This document shows positions 23,802-30,779 of a stretch of DNA of 64,000 bases, piece by piece. The notes under the pieces are model-generated. The model worked only from the letters and a program-made list of their open reading frames with translations. It ran no database searches and was not told the origin of the DNA. Source of the DNA: Nonomuraea gerenzanensis (GTDB taxonomy: Bacteria; Actinomycetota; Actinomycetes; Streptosporangiales; Streptosporangiaceae). How positions within the stretch are numbered: the stretch's first letter is position 1; each line of letters begins with the position of its first letter. Location of the stretch: positions 3,534,001-3,598,000 of the forward strand of contig NZ_CP084058.1 in NCBI RefSeq assembly GCF_020215645.1, given 5' to 3'. A program made the position numbers and the translations under genes.

Positions 23802-24554
23802 GTGTCTGGTCTTGCTTCTGGGGTGTCGGTGGTGTCGGGCGCGTGTGTGGGTCCGTGTAACGCGAGGTCGCGGCGGGCGTGGGCTGCTTTCGAGGCGGCT
23901 CGTGATGAGCATGCGGACGCCGTGGATGAGTGGGTACGGGCGGGGGAGTCGGGGGAGCCGCCGGTGGAGCCGGAGGTTCCGGAGGTTCGGTGGCGGCCGG
24001 GGGAGCCGTTGGTGTGTGGTCGGTGTACGGCGTCGGTGCGGGCGGCGTTGTTGGAGGTGGACGCGTTCGCTGCGCAGCTCGCTCGGGAGGCGGATGGGTT
24101 CCGGCCGCCGTCGAAGTGGTCGAGGGTGTCGGGGTCGCGGCCGAAGCCTGCGGTGTCGCCGGTGGGGGAGCTGCTGGAGAAGCTGACGGGCGGGCTGCTG
24201 GAGTTCGAGGATCGAGCACGGGTGTGGTTGGGGGCTGGGTCGCGTCTGGGCGGCGCGAGGTCGGCGGTGGCTCGGTCGCGTGCGGTGGGCTGGCTGTCGG
24301 AGTCGGGTCGGCTGGAGAGCGTCTTGGTGCGGGAGGACCTGGTGGGCCTGGTGGACTTCGCTCTGTCGTGGCGGCTGGTGTTGGAGCGGCTGGTCGGGGA
24401 TGAGCCGCCTGCGTGGACGCCGGCGCGGTGCCGGTGTGGTGAGCGGTCGTTCCGCTGGGATGTGAAGGCGGGCTTCTACGTGTGTGCCGCGTGTGGGTCG
24501 CACGTTTCGGAGCGGGAGGCGTCGGCGAGGGTGGAGGAGGAAGCGGCTCGTTGA
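23802..24554 (+). CDS. Zinc-ribbon protein of actinophage type
   Basis: A 250-aa protein (GTG start chosen; upstream codons in frame look non-coding). Cysteines at the N-terminus (CVGPCNARSRRAW) and CGRCTAS, and a C-terminal zinc ribbon (CRCGERSFRWDVKAGFYVCA then CG). This Cys-frame with a long helical middle is familiar from integrative elements and phages of actinomycetes; function unknown. Codon choice is strongly G-ending (GTG, CGG, TCG, GGG) while neighbours prefer C, which suggests a separate origin. Confidence 0.7.
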   Translation: MSGLASGVSVVSGACVGPCNARSRRAWAAFEAARDEHADAVDEWVRAGESGEPPVEPEVPEVRWRPGEPLVCGRCTASVRAALLEVDAFAAQLAREADGFRPPSKWSRVSGSRPKPAVSPVGELLEKLTGGLLEFEDRARVWLGAGSRLGGARSAVARSRAVGWLSESGRLESVLVREDLVGLVDFALSWRLVLERLVGDEPPAWTPARCRCGERSFRWDVKAGFYVCAACGSHVSEREASARVEEEAAR

Positions 24555-24573
24555 TTGCGGTGCCGCTGTCGGC
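24550..24573 (+). promoter_or_regulatory. Dispersed 24-bp inverted-repeat site, copy 7
   Basis: Left half GTTGATTGCGG, spacer TG, right half CCGCTGTCGGC; overlaps the TGA stop of the zinc-ribbon gene. Confidence 0.6.
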
Positions 24574-24675
24574 TTGCGCTCGGTGGGTGGGTGTGTAACA
24601 CTTCCGGGCGACGGAGAGACGTGTGCCCTCGGACCGATCATGGTTCGGGGGCTTTCCGCTGTTCGGGGGGTGCTG

Positions 24676-24909
24676 ATGTCCCCTGCGACGGCGAAGACCG
24701 CTGCTGCCCGCCTTGACAGGTCTGCGGTGACGGTTCGGCAGTGGGCGCGACGCTACCGGGCGCGTGTCCTCGGCCGGGCCGGCCGTGAGGTCGTGTACGA
24801 CTTCGACGACTTGGCCACGATTGAGGGCTGCATCTGGCGCGGCGATCCTGTCCCCTCAACCCCGGAAGCTCGTGATGGGCTTCGAGCCCGTCTCGCTCGG
24901 GCGGCTTGA
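24676..24909 (+). CDS. MerR/excisionase-like small HTH protein
   Basis: A 77-aa protein, start at the ATG after a G-rich stretch. The pattern AAARLDRSAVTVRQWARRYR, then VVYDFDDLATIEG, is that of a winged-helix MerR/Xis-like DNA-binding protein. Its size and position 1.7 kb upstream of the integrase make an excisionase or integration regulator plausible, but not proven. Confidence 0.6.
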   Translation: MSPATAKTAAARLDRSAVTVRQWARRYRARVLGRAGREVVYDFDDLATIEGCIWRGDPVPSTPEARDGLRARLARAA

Positions 24910-24925
24910 CGAAGGAGTTCCCCTC

Positions 24926-25135
24926 ATGAAGATCGCGAAGAACAAGCGCATCGTCGGCCTGGAGCGGGCCCAGCTGGCGGCGGAGGTGGTCCGCCGGTAC
25001 GCCGTCGGCGACTCGGTCCGCGACATCGCGGAGTCGATCGGCCGTTCGTACGGGTTCGTGCACCGTCTCCTGGAGGAGGAGCAGGTGACGCTGCGGTCGC
25101 GGGGTGGCGTGCGGAAGGTGCGCGCCGCGGTTTAG
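24926..25135 (+). CDS. Small helix-turn-helix protein
   Basis: A 69-aa protein behind GAAGGAG. The HTH is clear: LAAEVVRRYAVGDSVRDIAE then SIGRSYGFVHRLLEEEQ, followed by a basic tail. Proteins of this size and pattern are very common in actinomycete genomes, where they act as small DNA-binding regulators. Its stop overlaps the convergent membrane gene. Confidence 0.75.
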   Translation: MKIAKNKRIVGLERAQLAAEVVRRYAVGDSVRDIAESIGRSYGFVHRLLEEEQVTLRSRGGVRKVRAAV

Positions 25136-25833
25136 CTGATGATGTTTACCCAGATGCCGATGGGGACAGACAACATGGCGGAGATGATGAGGCCGGCGCC
25201 GAACATCCGCCATTGCAGGAGTCGCTCCGCTCTGGCTTCTATCTTGAGGATTTCGCGAACACGTTCGGCGTTCTCGTCGCTGAGCTCGATGAGGTTTTGG
25301 TAGTGTTCGAGCTTTTCCAAGGCCTCTTGGGTCGCTGCCATCGTCTTTCGTAGCTCGGCTTTGCGTCTTCGCAGGTCGTAGTTGATTCGGTCGGTGCTAT
25401 GCCGGGCGTCTATCACGATCTTCGCCTGGAGGTTGTGAACTTTGTCCGCTTTGCGGAGGAGGCTCGCATGTCGTTGCGCTCGCCTGAACGTCTGGATGTG
25501 GTCCCAAAGACTAAAAACCACAAGCATCGGCACCACAAGGATCGCCCAGAACACCGCTTCCTCGCCTTTGGGCGTCAGAATGATCCGGAGGGTGTACTCG
25601 CCGCTCGCGCCTAACCAGTGAAGGCTGCCGAGCTCGTTCAACCATGTGAGGGCGGCGTCGATTATCCTTTCACGGTGTACCAGCAATGGGATCACGATGA
25701 TGGCGCAGATGGTGCAACCTAGCGCGGTGATGAGTCGCTGAGTGGTTGGATCTAGCTCGTCCTCGGGTTCATCCTCGTTGAGCTGGTCCAGAAGCTTCTG
25801 CTGATCCTGCAGGTCCGGTTCTTGAACCGTCAT
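25132..25833 (-). CDS. Membrane/coiled-coil protein with conserved C-terminal anchor (twin A)
   Basis: A 233-aa reverse-strand protein. Two hydrophobic segments near residues 30-55 (LITALGCTICAIIVIPLLV) and 90-115 (AVFWAILVVPMLVVFSLW), a long charged helical region (about 120-205), and a C-terminal hydrophobic anchor ending SAMLSVPIGIWVNIIS. The next reverse gene (25966-26490) ends with almost the same anchor. No catalytic motif is visible. Less GC-rich than the early genes. A membrane sensor or abortive-infection/exclusion role is a guess from context. Confidence 0.7.
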   Translation of the reverse strand: MTVQEPDLQDQQKLLDQLNEDEPEDELDPTTQRLITALGCTICAIIVIPLLVHRERIIDAALTWLNELGSLHWLGASGEYTLRIILTPKGEEAVFWAILVVPMLVVFSLWDHIQTFRRAQRHASLLRKADKVHNLQAKIVIDARHSTDRINYDLRRRKAELRKTMAATQEALEKLEHYQNLIELSDENAERVREILKIEARAERLLQWRMFGAGLIISAMLSVPIGIWVNIIS

Positions 25834-25965
25834 TCTTCCATTGGACCCAATGTGGCAGAGCTGTCCGAGGCTGAAGTACCCTGTGAGCTATTTGGTGCAA
25901 ATGAGTCGGAAATAGTGTCATGTGTGGTGGCGGCACATTGTGAATTCGAACGCTCTGGCGTCCCT

Positions 25966-26490
25966 CTAGCTGATGTTGTTCACCCAGATGCCGATGGGGA
26001 TAGACAGCGCGGCGGACAGGAGCACGCCGGCGAGGAAGATGACCAATTCGCGCCGACGCTCGGCGCGGATGGTCTTCTTGGTCTCGCCGAAGAGGATTTG
26101 TCGGATGTTCTCGGCCTCGTCCTTGTTTAGTTCGAGGAGCCGCTGCTGGTGTTTGGCTTCGGCGAGGAGTGCTTCGCGCGTCGCCTGTTGAGCTTCGAGG
26201 TCGCGCTGGAGTTCATCCATCAGAGTGGCGGCTTCCGCGAAGGCCTGGTTGACGGCTTGGACGCGACGGTGGAGTTTCTCGGCAGGGTCTTCTTTGGCTT
26301 GGCTCAGTCGTTCATACGCGCCGCCGAGCACCCTGGCGTAGAAGTATGCCAGGACCAGGTATGTCACGACCGCCGTGAGTACGCCGCTTGTGGTGGCCTT
26401 CGGGATGCTGTCCTCGATGAGCCACACCGCAGCTGCCATAGCGACGCCCCCTACGAGGGACATGGCTGCGGCAATGTATCGACGATCCAT
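25966..26490 (-). CDS. Membrane/coiled-coil protein with conserved C-terminal anchor (twin B)
   Basis: About 174 aa (an in-frame GTG at 26529 is an alternative start; neither has a well-placed ribosome-binding site). Two N-terminal membrane helices (AAAMSLVGGVAMAAAVWLI and LTAVVTYLVLAYFYARVL), a coiled coil at about 70-145, and the anchor SAALSIPIGIWVNNIS at the end. The layout parallels its neighbour: helices, coiled coil, same last 16 residues with few changes. It is divergent to the integrase gene. Confidence 0.68.
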   Translation of the reverse strand: MDRRYIAAAMSLVGGVAMAAAVWLIEDSIPKATTSGVLTAVVTYLVLAYFYARVLGGAYERLSQAKEDPAEKLHRRVQAVNQAFAEAATLMDELQRDLEAQQATREALLAEAKHQQRLLELNKDEAENIRQILFGETKKTIRAERRRELVIFLAGVLLSAALSIPIGIWVNNIS

Positions 26491-26576
26491 TCCTTCATTG
26501 CAGCGCAGTGAATTGCGAGGTGCTGGCACCGTGATCGGATTGCTACGTGACAGCTTGAAACAAGATCACTAAGACC

Positions 26577-26600
26577 GGAACATAATCCAAATTATGTTCC
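26577..26600. promoter_or_regulatory. Perfect AT-rich inverted repeat upstream of integrase
   Basis: Ten-bp arms GGAACATAAT and ATTATGTTCC separated by CCAA, 54 bp upstream of the integrase start. The only strongly AT-rich palindrome in the region; a regulator or integrase-associated binding site is likely. Confidence 0.7.
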
Positions 26601-26653
26601 GCTCTCTGTGCTACCGTCACGAGTGATCCACATCCCTCGTGAAAGGTGCTCTC

Positions 26654-27670
26654 ATGAGCAACCACGGAAGCGACCGGCTCCACCCGGCCGCTACCGGCCT
26701 ACCCGGTACTGAGCTGGCTGAGGCGCCACGCGCCGCCCTCGCGTTACCGCTCGATCTCCCGCCGATCATCCTCGACTTGACCCGCGCGTGGCTGTGGTCG
26801 TACGACTCGCCGAACACGCGCGAGGTGTACGAGCGGAACATCCGCCGGTGGTTCGAGTTCTGCGCGGAGACCGGCCTCGACCCGCTGGAGGCGCGCAAGC
26901 CGCACGGCGACGTGTTCTCCCGCTGGTACCAGGAGACGGCCCGCCGGCCGCCGAAGCCGAAAACGGTCGCTCAGGTGCTGTCGTCGGTGTCGTCCTGGTA
27001 CGAGTACCTGCACGCGACCGAAGCCCTCGACGCCAACCGGTTCAAGAAGACGCGGCGGCCGAAGATCCCGCGCAAGCACTCCGAGACGGTCGCGCTCACG
27101 AAGACGGAGGCGCAGGACTTCCTGCGGGCGGCCGACGCCGACCACGGCCGGGAACGGCTGCGCACCTCAGCGCTGCTCCGGCTGCTGCTGCAGACCGGCA
27201 TCCGCATCTCCGAGGCGATCAACGCGCAGATCGACGACCTCGGGTACGCCCGCGGCTATCGGACGCTGCGCATCACGGTGAAGGGCGGCGACACGATCAC
27301 CCGACGTCTGCCGGTGGAGACGACGCACGCCCTGGACGTCTACCTCGCCGAGCGGGCGCGCCGCGAAGGGGTCGAGCTGCAGGACCTGGCGGGCCCGCTG
27401 TTCGCGACCTCGACAGGCCAGCGCTGGAGCAGGTCGAAGGCGTTCGAGCTGGTCCAGCGCATCGCCAAGCAGGCGGGCATCACGTCGAAGGTGTCGCCGC
27501 ACTCCCTGCGGCACACCTACGCGTCGCTGGCGCAGGAGGCCGGCGTCGCGATGCGGCAGATCCAGCTCGACCTCAACCACGCCGACGTGTCCACGACGGA
27601 GATCTATTTGCACAGCCGGGATCGGCTGGAGAAGGACGCTTCTCAGGTGGTGGCGTCGCTGTTGGAGTAG
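26654..27670 (+). CDS. int: Tyrosine recombinase / phage integrase
   Basis: A 338-aa site-specific recombinase. N-terminal SAM-like core-binding domain (TRAWLWSYDSPNTREVYERN and on), then the catalytic domain with R184 (TGIRISE), K210 (VKGGDT), H283 and R286 (HSLRHTY), H309 (LNHAD) and nucleophile Y318 (TEIYLH). All six key residues are present, so it should be active. Size and pattern are XerC/XerD-like, without an arm-binding AP2-like N-domain. ATG chosen at 26654 behind AAAGG; an in-frame ATG five codons earlier is possible. Confidence 0.92.
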   Translation: MSNHGSDRLHPAATGLPGTELAEAPRAALALPLDLPPIILDLTRAWLWSYDSPNTREVYERNIRRWFEFCAETGLDPLEARKPHGDVFSRWYQETARRPPKPKTVAQVLSSVSSWYEYLHATEALDANRFKKTRRPKIPRKHSETVALTKTEAQDFLRAADADHGRERLRTSALLRLLLQTGIRISEAINAQIDDLGYARGYRTLRITVKGGDTITRRLPVETTHALDVYLAERARREGVELQDLAGPLFATSTGQRWSRSKAFELVQRIAKQAGITSKVSPHSLRHTYASLAQEAGVAMRQIQLDLNHADVSTTEIYLHSRDRLEKDASQVVASLLE

Positions 27671-27679
27671 GGGGATCAC

Positions 27680-27844
27680 GTGCCCAGGTCGAGGATGAGC
27701 GCGCTGGATAAGGCGGCATGGCTGCACCATTGCGGTGCGATCAACCTGGGCACGTGGACCGACCGTGCGGTGTGCGGCGGCTGCCGGTACTCGGTGGGGC
27801 ATGCCGAGGACGTAGAGCAGTTCCGGCTCGTGCGGGTCTGGTGA
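27680..27844 (+). CDS. Small putative zinc-finger protein
   Basis: A 54-aa frame with GTG start 10 bp after the integrase stop and a GGGG stretch upstream. It contains HHCG and CGGC, spaced as a possible small zinc finger, and uses codons typical of the phage. It is short, so its reality is moderately supported. Confidence 0.5.
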   Translation: MPRSRMSALDKAAWLHHCGAINLGTWTDRAVCGGCRYSVGHAEDVEQFRLVRVW

Positions 27845-27976
27845 TGCGGTGCACGAATCATCGTATTCGTTGTGCTCTGGAGCCTTTGGGACGCTGATCA
27901 GCGGGATGTGTATATCTCAGAGCAACATTCACGGGCGGCGCCTAGCTAAAGGGCCCACTGGCCGGAGTGTGGATGC

Positions 27977-28456
27977 TTAGGTGGAAGCCTGCGGGAAAGG
28001 GTTGAAGTCTACGGGCGCAAGGGCCAACTCTTCGCGCACCGCATTAACGAACTGTATGAATGCATCTTGCGAGTGCAGTCTTTCCCGGTGCCAGTCCTCT
28101 ACCAGGAATACACGTTCCTGGGCGTCGTAGAACAGCTTCGTTATGGATTTGTCCAGCGAGTTGGCTGCGGCGACGACGGCGGGTGATCCGTGAAGCCATA
28201 CCGCAGTGAGGGCGCAGTCCCAGGCGCGATCGCGCCGAGCCTCTTCGACCGCTTTCTGGAAGTTGTCAGTTCCGGGATCTGCCAAGGCGACGGAGCGAAT
28301 GCCTTCATAGACCGACTGAAATTGCTCGGCGAAACGCTGATAGCTAGCTACCTTCTGATCGCGACGCCAGCGTGTGGACTCTGATCGAGTATCCCAGAGT
28401 CTGCCGATGATGATCCCGAGAATTCCTGCTATGGCAGCTATCACCGCCGTACTCAT
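27977..28456 (-). CDS. N-terminally anchored helical protein (family member 1)
   Basis: A 159-aa reverse-strand protein. One N-terminal membrane helix (STAVIAAIAGILGIIIGRLW) is followed by RWRRDQKVASYQRFAEQFQS and a helical cytoplasmic domain. The gene at 28783 has the same plan (helix, then RWDEQRLDAYTHYLAAV). Proteins of this type are common singletons in actinomycete genomes with unknown role. Confidence 0.65.
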   Translation of the reverse strand: MSTAVIAAIAGILGIIIGRLWDTRSESTRWRRDQKVASYQRFAEQFQSVYEGIRSVALADPGTDNFQKAVEEARRDRAWDCALTAVWLHGSPAVVAAANSLDKSITKLFYDAQERVFLVEDWHRERLHSQDAFIQFVNAVREELALAPVDFNPFPQAST

Positions 28457-28527
28457 GCCTGCATTATCGCTTGCATCGCACATGTGGGCCAGGGATACCT
28501 GCTGTTGGCGGAGAGGAGATGATAGCC

Positions 28528-28770
28528 ATGGAGATCAAGGAGTACCGGCACGCGTCGGAGCTCATCGAGGCCGTGCAAGTTGTCGGCGCCGAGGTCGTAG
28601 GCTGTCGGGCCTGAATCGGCACGTTCTCGAATCAGCACTGCCTCGTCTGTGAACCGCCATCCGTGGCCGATCGGGTGAGTACGTCCTACACGACCGTGGA
28701 GGCCAGTTCTGGCCTGCTCGAAGCCGATCTTCGAGCAGGGGTACACCCGCTCGCTTGTCGGATGCCTAAG
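28528..28770 (+). pseudogene. Decayed phage gene remnant
   Basis: An ATG with an excellent ribosome-binding site (GGAGAGGAG) opens a frame of only 28 codons (MEIKEYRHASELIEAVQVVG...). About 65 bases later another frame reads IRGRSGEYVLHDRGGQFW, and a shift of one base continues it as CSKPIFEQGYT. Both parts fit the start and end of the common small phage proteins that begin with an EAVQVT-like motif and end in GDWIIRG...GEF..CKP.IFE.TYE. The central part is lost and at least one frameshift is present. An 11-bp hairpin (CCTGCTCGAAG and complement, 28713-28739) lies in it. Confidence 0.5.
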
Positions 28771-28782
28771 ATTGATCCCGCT

Positions 28783-29289
28783 TCACTCTGGTGTCGGGTG
28801 GGGGAAGGTTACCTGTAGCTCGTGGCGGACGCATGTGTAGAACGCGTCACGGGCGTGACTGAACTCTCTAGAAGCCTCCTTCCAGCTCCTCTCGGATGCT
28901 GGTGTGAGCTGTCGGGCTATCCATTCGAGTTGGAAAAGGCTTCGATTGAGACGGTGGCCAGCTTCGACCGTGGTGCTCTCTCCCAAGATGGCCACGGCCT
29001 GAAAGGCGAGGCCACGGTCTATCTCGCCGGAACTGAGCAGCTCAGCGGCCTGCTGCAGCTCGATGGTGGGGAGCTCGGGGCCGATGCCGATGGTAGCGGC
29101 AACTCGTCTAGAAATCGTGATCTGGTGGGTGACCGCCGCTAGGTAGTGGGTGTACGCGTCGAGTCGTTGTTCATCCCATCGGGTTAAGCGTTCCCGCCGA
29201 ACGCGTCTGCTCTCGGTGAGCGTAGTGGCAGCGAAGGAAAGCAACGCGCCGAGAACGACCGCTGCGAGAGTCCAAATGGGACTACTCAT
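28783..29289 (-). CDS. N-terminally anchored helical protein (family member 2)
   Basis: A 168-aa reverse-strand protein. N-terminal membrane helix (WTLAAVVLGALLSFAATTL), then ESRRVRRERLTRWDEQRLDA and an all-helical cytoplasmic domain with a heptad-like pattern. Same overall plan as the gene at 27977. Function unknown; it lies in the lysogeny block, where exclusion or phage-sensing genes are often found. Confidence 0.65.
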   Translation of the reverse strand: MSSPIWTLAAVVLGALLSFAATTLTESRRVRRERLTRWDEQRLDAYTHYLAAVTHQITISRRVAATIGIGPELPTIELQQAAELLSSGEIDRGLAFQAVAILGESTTVEAGHRLNRSLFQLEWIARQLTPASERSWKEASREFSHARDAFYTCVRHELQVTFPHPTPE

Positions 29290-29392
29290 GGCCGGGCCCT
29301 CCGTCTCCTTTTCGACAGTGCCTCTTGGGAAACCTGCGGGTCACCCCAAGCATTCGATGACATGCCCTCCCGAGGGCGTCAAGGGAGGGTTG

Positions 29393-30022
29393 ATGGCGAA
29401 GATCGCGCTGCAGGAGTACCGGATGGTCGCGGTCGGTGACCTGGAACCGCACCCGGACAACCCGCACCGGGGCGACGTGGATGTGATCGCAAAGTCGATC
29501 GAGAAGAACGGCTTCTACGGCACGATCTTGGTGCAGAAGTCGCGGATGCGGATCATCGCCGGTGAGCACCGTTGGCGGGGCGCGAAGGCTAAGGGCCTGG
29601 CCCAGGTGCCCGCCTTGATCCTCGACGTGGACGACGACGCCGCGCTGCGCATCCTCCTCGCCGACAACCGCACGGCAGAGATCGGCGGGTACGACGACCA
29701 GGCCCTTACCGAACTGCTGCGCAGCCTGAACCACCTCGACGGCACCGGCTGGACGGAGCAGGATCTCGACGACCTAGCCGACGCCATCGCCGCCGACAAC
29801 GCAGTGGCCCTCACCCCCGACCGCGCTCCGGCCTCGGGCGGTGGCCGCGCCGACCAAGCCGGCACCGACGACGAGGAGGAGCTGCCCGAACCGGGGGACG
29901 CCGAGACTTACACGCGGCCCGTCGTCTGGGGTGTTGTCGTCACCTGTGAAAATGAAGCCGAGCAGATAGAGCTGCTCGGACGCATGGTGGAGCAGGGCTA
30001 TAAAGTCCGTGCCCTCATGTAA
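29393..30022 (+). CDS. ParB-like nuclease-domain protein
   Basis: A 209-aa protein. The ParB/Srx-like N-terminal domain is clear: VGDLEPHPDNPHRGDVDVIA, SIEKNGFYGTILVQ, IIAGEHRWRGAKAKGLAQVP, then LLADNRTAEIGGYDDQAL. There is no HTH/KorB DNA-binding domain and no ParA gene next to it, so it is not a standard partition protein. The C-terminal 35 residues form a small alpha/beta unit (VVWGVVVTCENEAEQIELLG). Such short ParB-like proteins are frequent next to phage terminases and DNA-modification genes; some have nuclease or CTPase activity. Confidence 0.82.
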   Translation: MAKIALQEYRMVAVGDLEPHPDNPHRGDVDVIAKSIEKNGFYGTILVQKSRMRIIAGEHRWRGAKAKGLAQVPALILDVDDDAALRILLADNRTAEIGGYDDQALTELLRSLNHLDGTGWTEQDLDDLADAIAADNAVALTPDRAPASGGGRADQAGTDDEEELPEPGDAETYTRPVVWGVVVTCENEAEQIELLGRMVEQGYKVRALM

Positions 30023-30032
30023 GCTTGAGCTT

Positions 30033-30635
30033 CTAAGATTCGATTCGGCGCAGTGTGGCTAGTCCGGCTCCATCTCTGAATGAATACGAGAGCTGGTCAT
30101 GGTCGCGCCGGATAAGCGTTATTGTGGCCACAGCGCAGTTTAGGGTGTCAGGTTCTTCCTCCACTACTATCCGATTCCTGCTGAAGTCAATCAGCTTTAA
30201 AACGCCGTTACAGCCGAGCAAGCCATACGTTGTATGCCCGATCGGGTCCCCGAGCTCGCCACCCGTTATCGTCATGGTTACGGGATACTTCTTGTACGAC
30301 GGAGAATCGGGCTGGCTAACGATACCCTTGAAGCTGCCGATAAATGCGCCGGGAACGTCGCCTACTTCGCTGGGCGGTCGAACGGTCTTGGTTGGGATCG
30401 GGTCTGTTGATGATGGAACGATTGTGGATGGAAATGTGCGTGCTGTAGTAGGAGTGTAAGACTCTCCGGAAATGCTCGACTGAGGTTGTGCAGGGCTGGT
30501 GCTCGAGGGTGTGTCATTCTGAAGGACCTGCACAATAAGTGTTAGTACGCCCACCACGAAGGCGCCTATAGTTGTGATAGCAACGGCCTTTGGCCAGTAG
30601 GCCGTCCTAGGCGATCTTTGCTCTCGTCGATCCAC
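30033..30635 (-). CDS. Membrane-anchored Ser/Thr/Pro-rich exported protein
   Basis: A 200-aa reverse-strand protein. N-terminal membrane helix (VAITTIGAFVVGVLTLIVQVL), then a Ser/Thr/Pro-rich stalk (about 40-100), then a beta-rich extracellular domain (GAFIGSFKGIVSQ, PVTMTITGGELGDPIGHTTY, CNGVLKLIDF, CAVATITLIRRDHDQLSYSF). The fold resembles the C-terminal extracellular domain found on some Streptomyces Ser/Thr kinases. GC content is clearly lower than in its neighbours. Probably a lysogen-expressed surface protein. Confidence 0.68.
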   Translation of the reverse strand: MDRREQRSPRTAYWPKAVAITTIGAFVVGVLTLIVQVLQNDTPSSTSPAQPQSSISGESYTPTTARTFPSTIVPSSTDPIPTKTVRPPSEVGDVPGAFIGSFKGIVSQPDSPSYKKYPVTMTITGGELGDPIGHTTYGLLGCNGVLKLIDFSRNRIVVEEEPDTLNCAVATITLIRRDHDQLSYSFRDGAGLATLRRIES

Positions 30636-30779
30636 CTGATCCTCCCCTCGGTGAGTCGCTGACAGTCAATGAATATTGAAGCCCCGATTGGGCTGGCAGT
30701 CTTCGTTGTGACCTAACCGTGAGTGCGCAGATACCGACACAGGCACTCATAAACGTGCACGAGATCCGAAGGAGGCAAG

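Noticed and set aside
28713..28739. 11-bp hairpin as a terminator
   Set aside because: No T-tract and it lies inside the remnant of a coding sequence.
28453..28746. 97-codon reverse frame over the decayed gene
   Set aside because: No ribosome-binding site; the forward strand shows recognisable fragments of a phage gene instead.
29393..30022. ParB-like gene as part of a ParAB partition system
   Set aside because: No ParA gene, no HTH domain in the protein and no parS-like palindrome seen; more like the short phage ParB/Srx-domain proteins.
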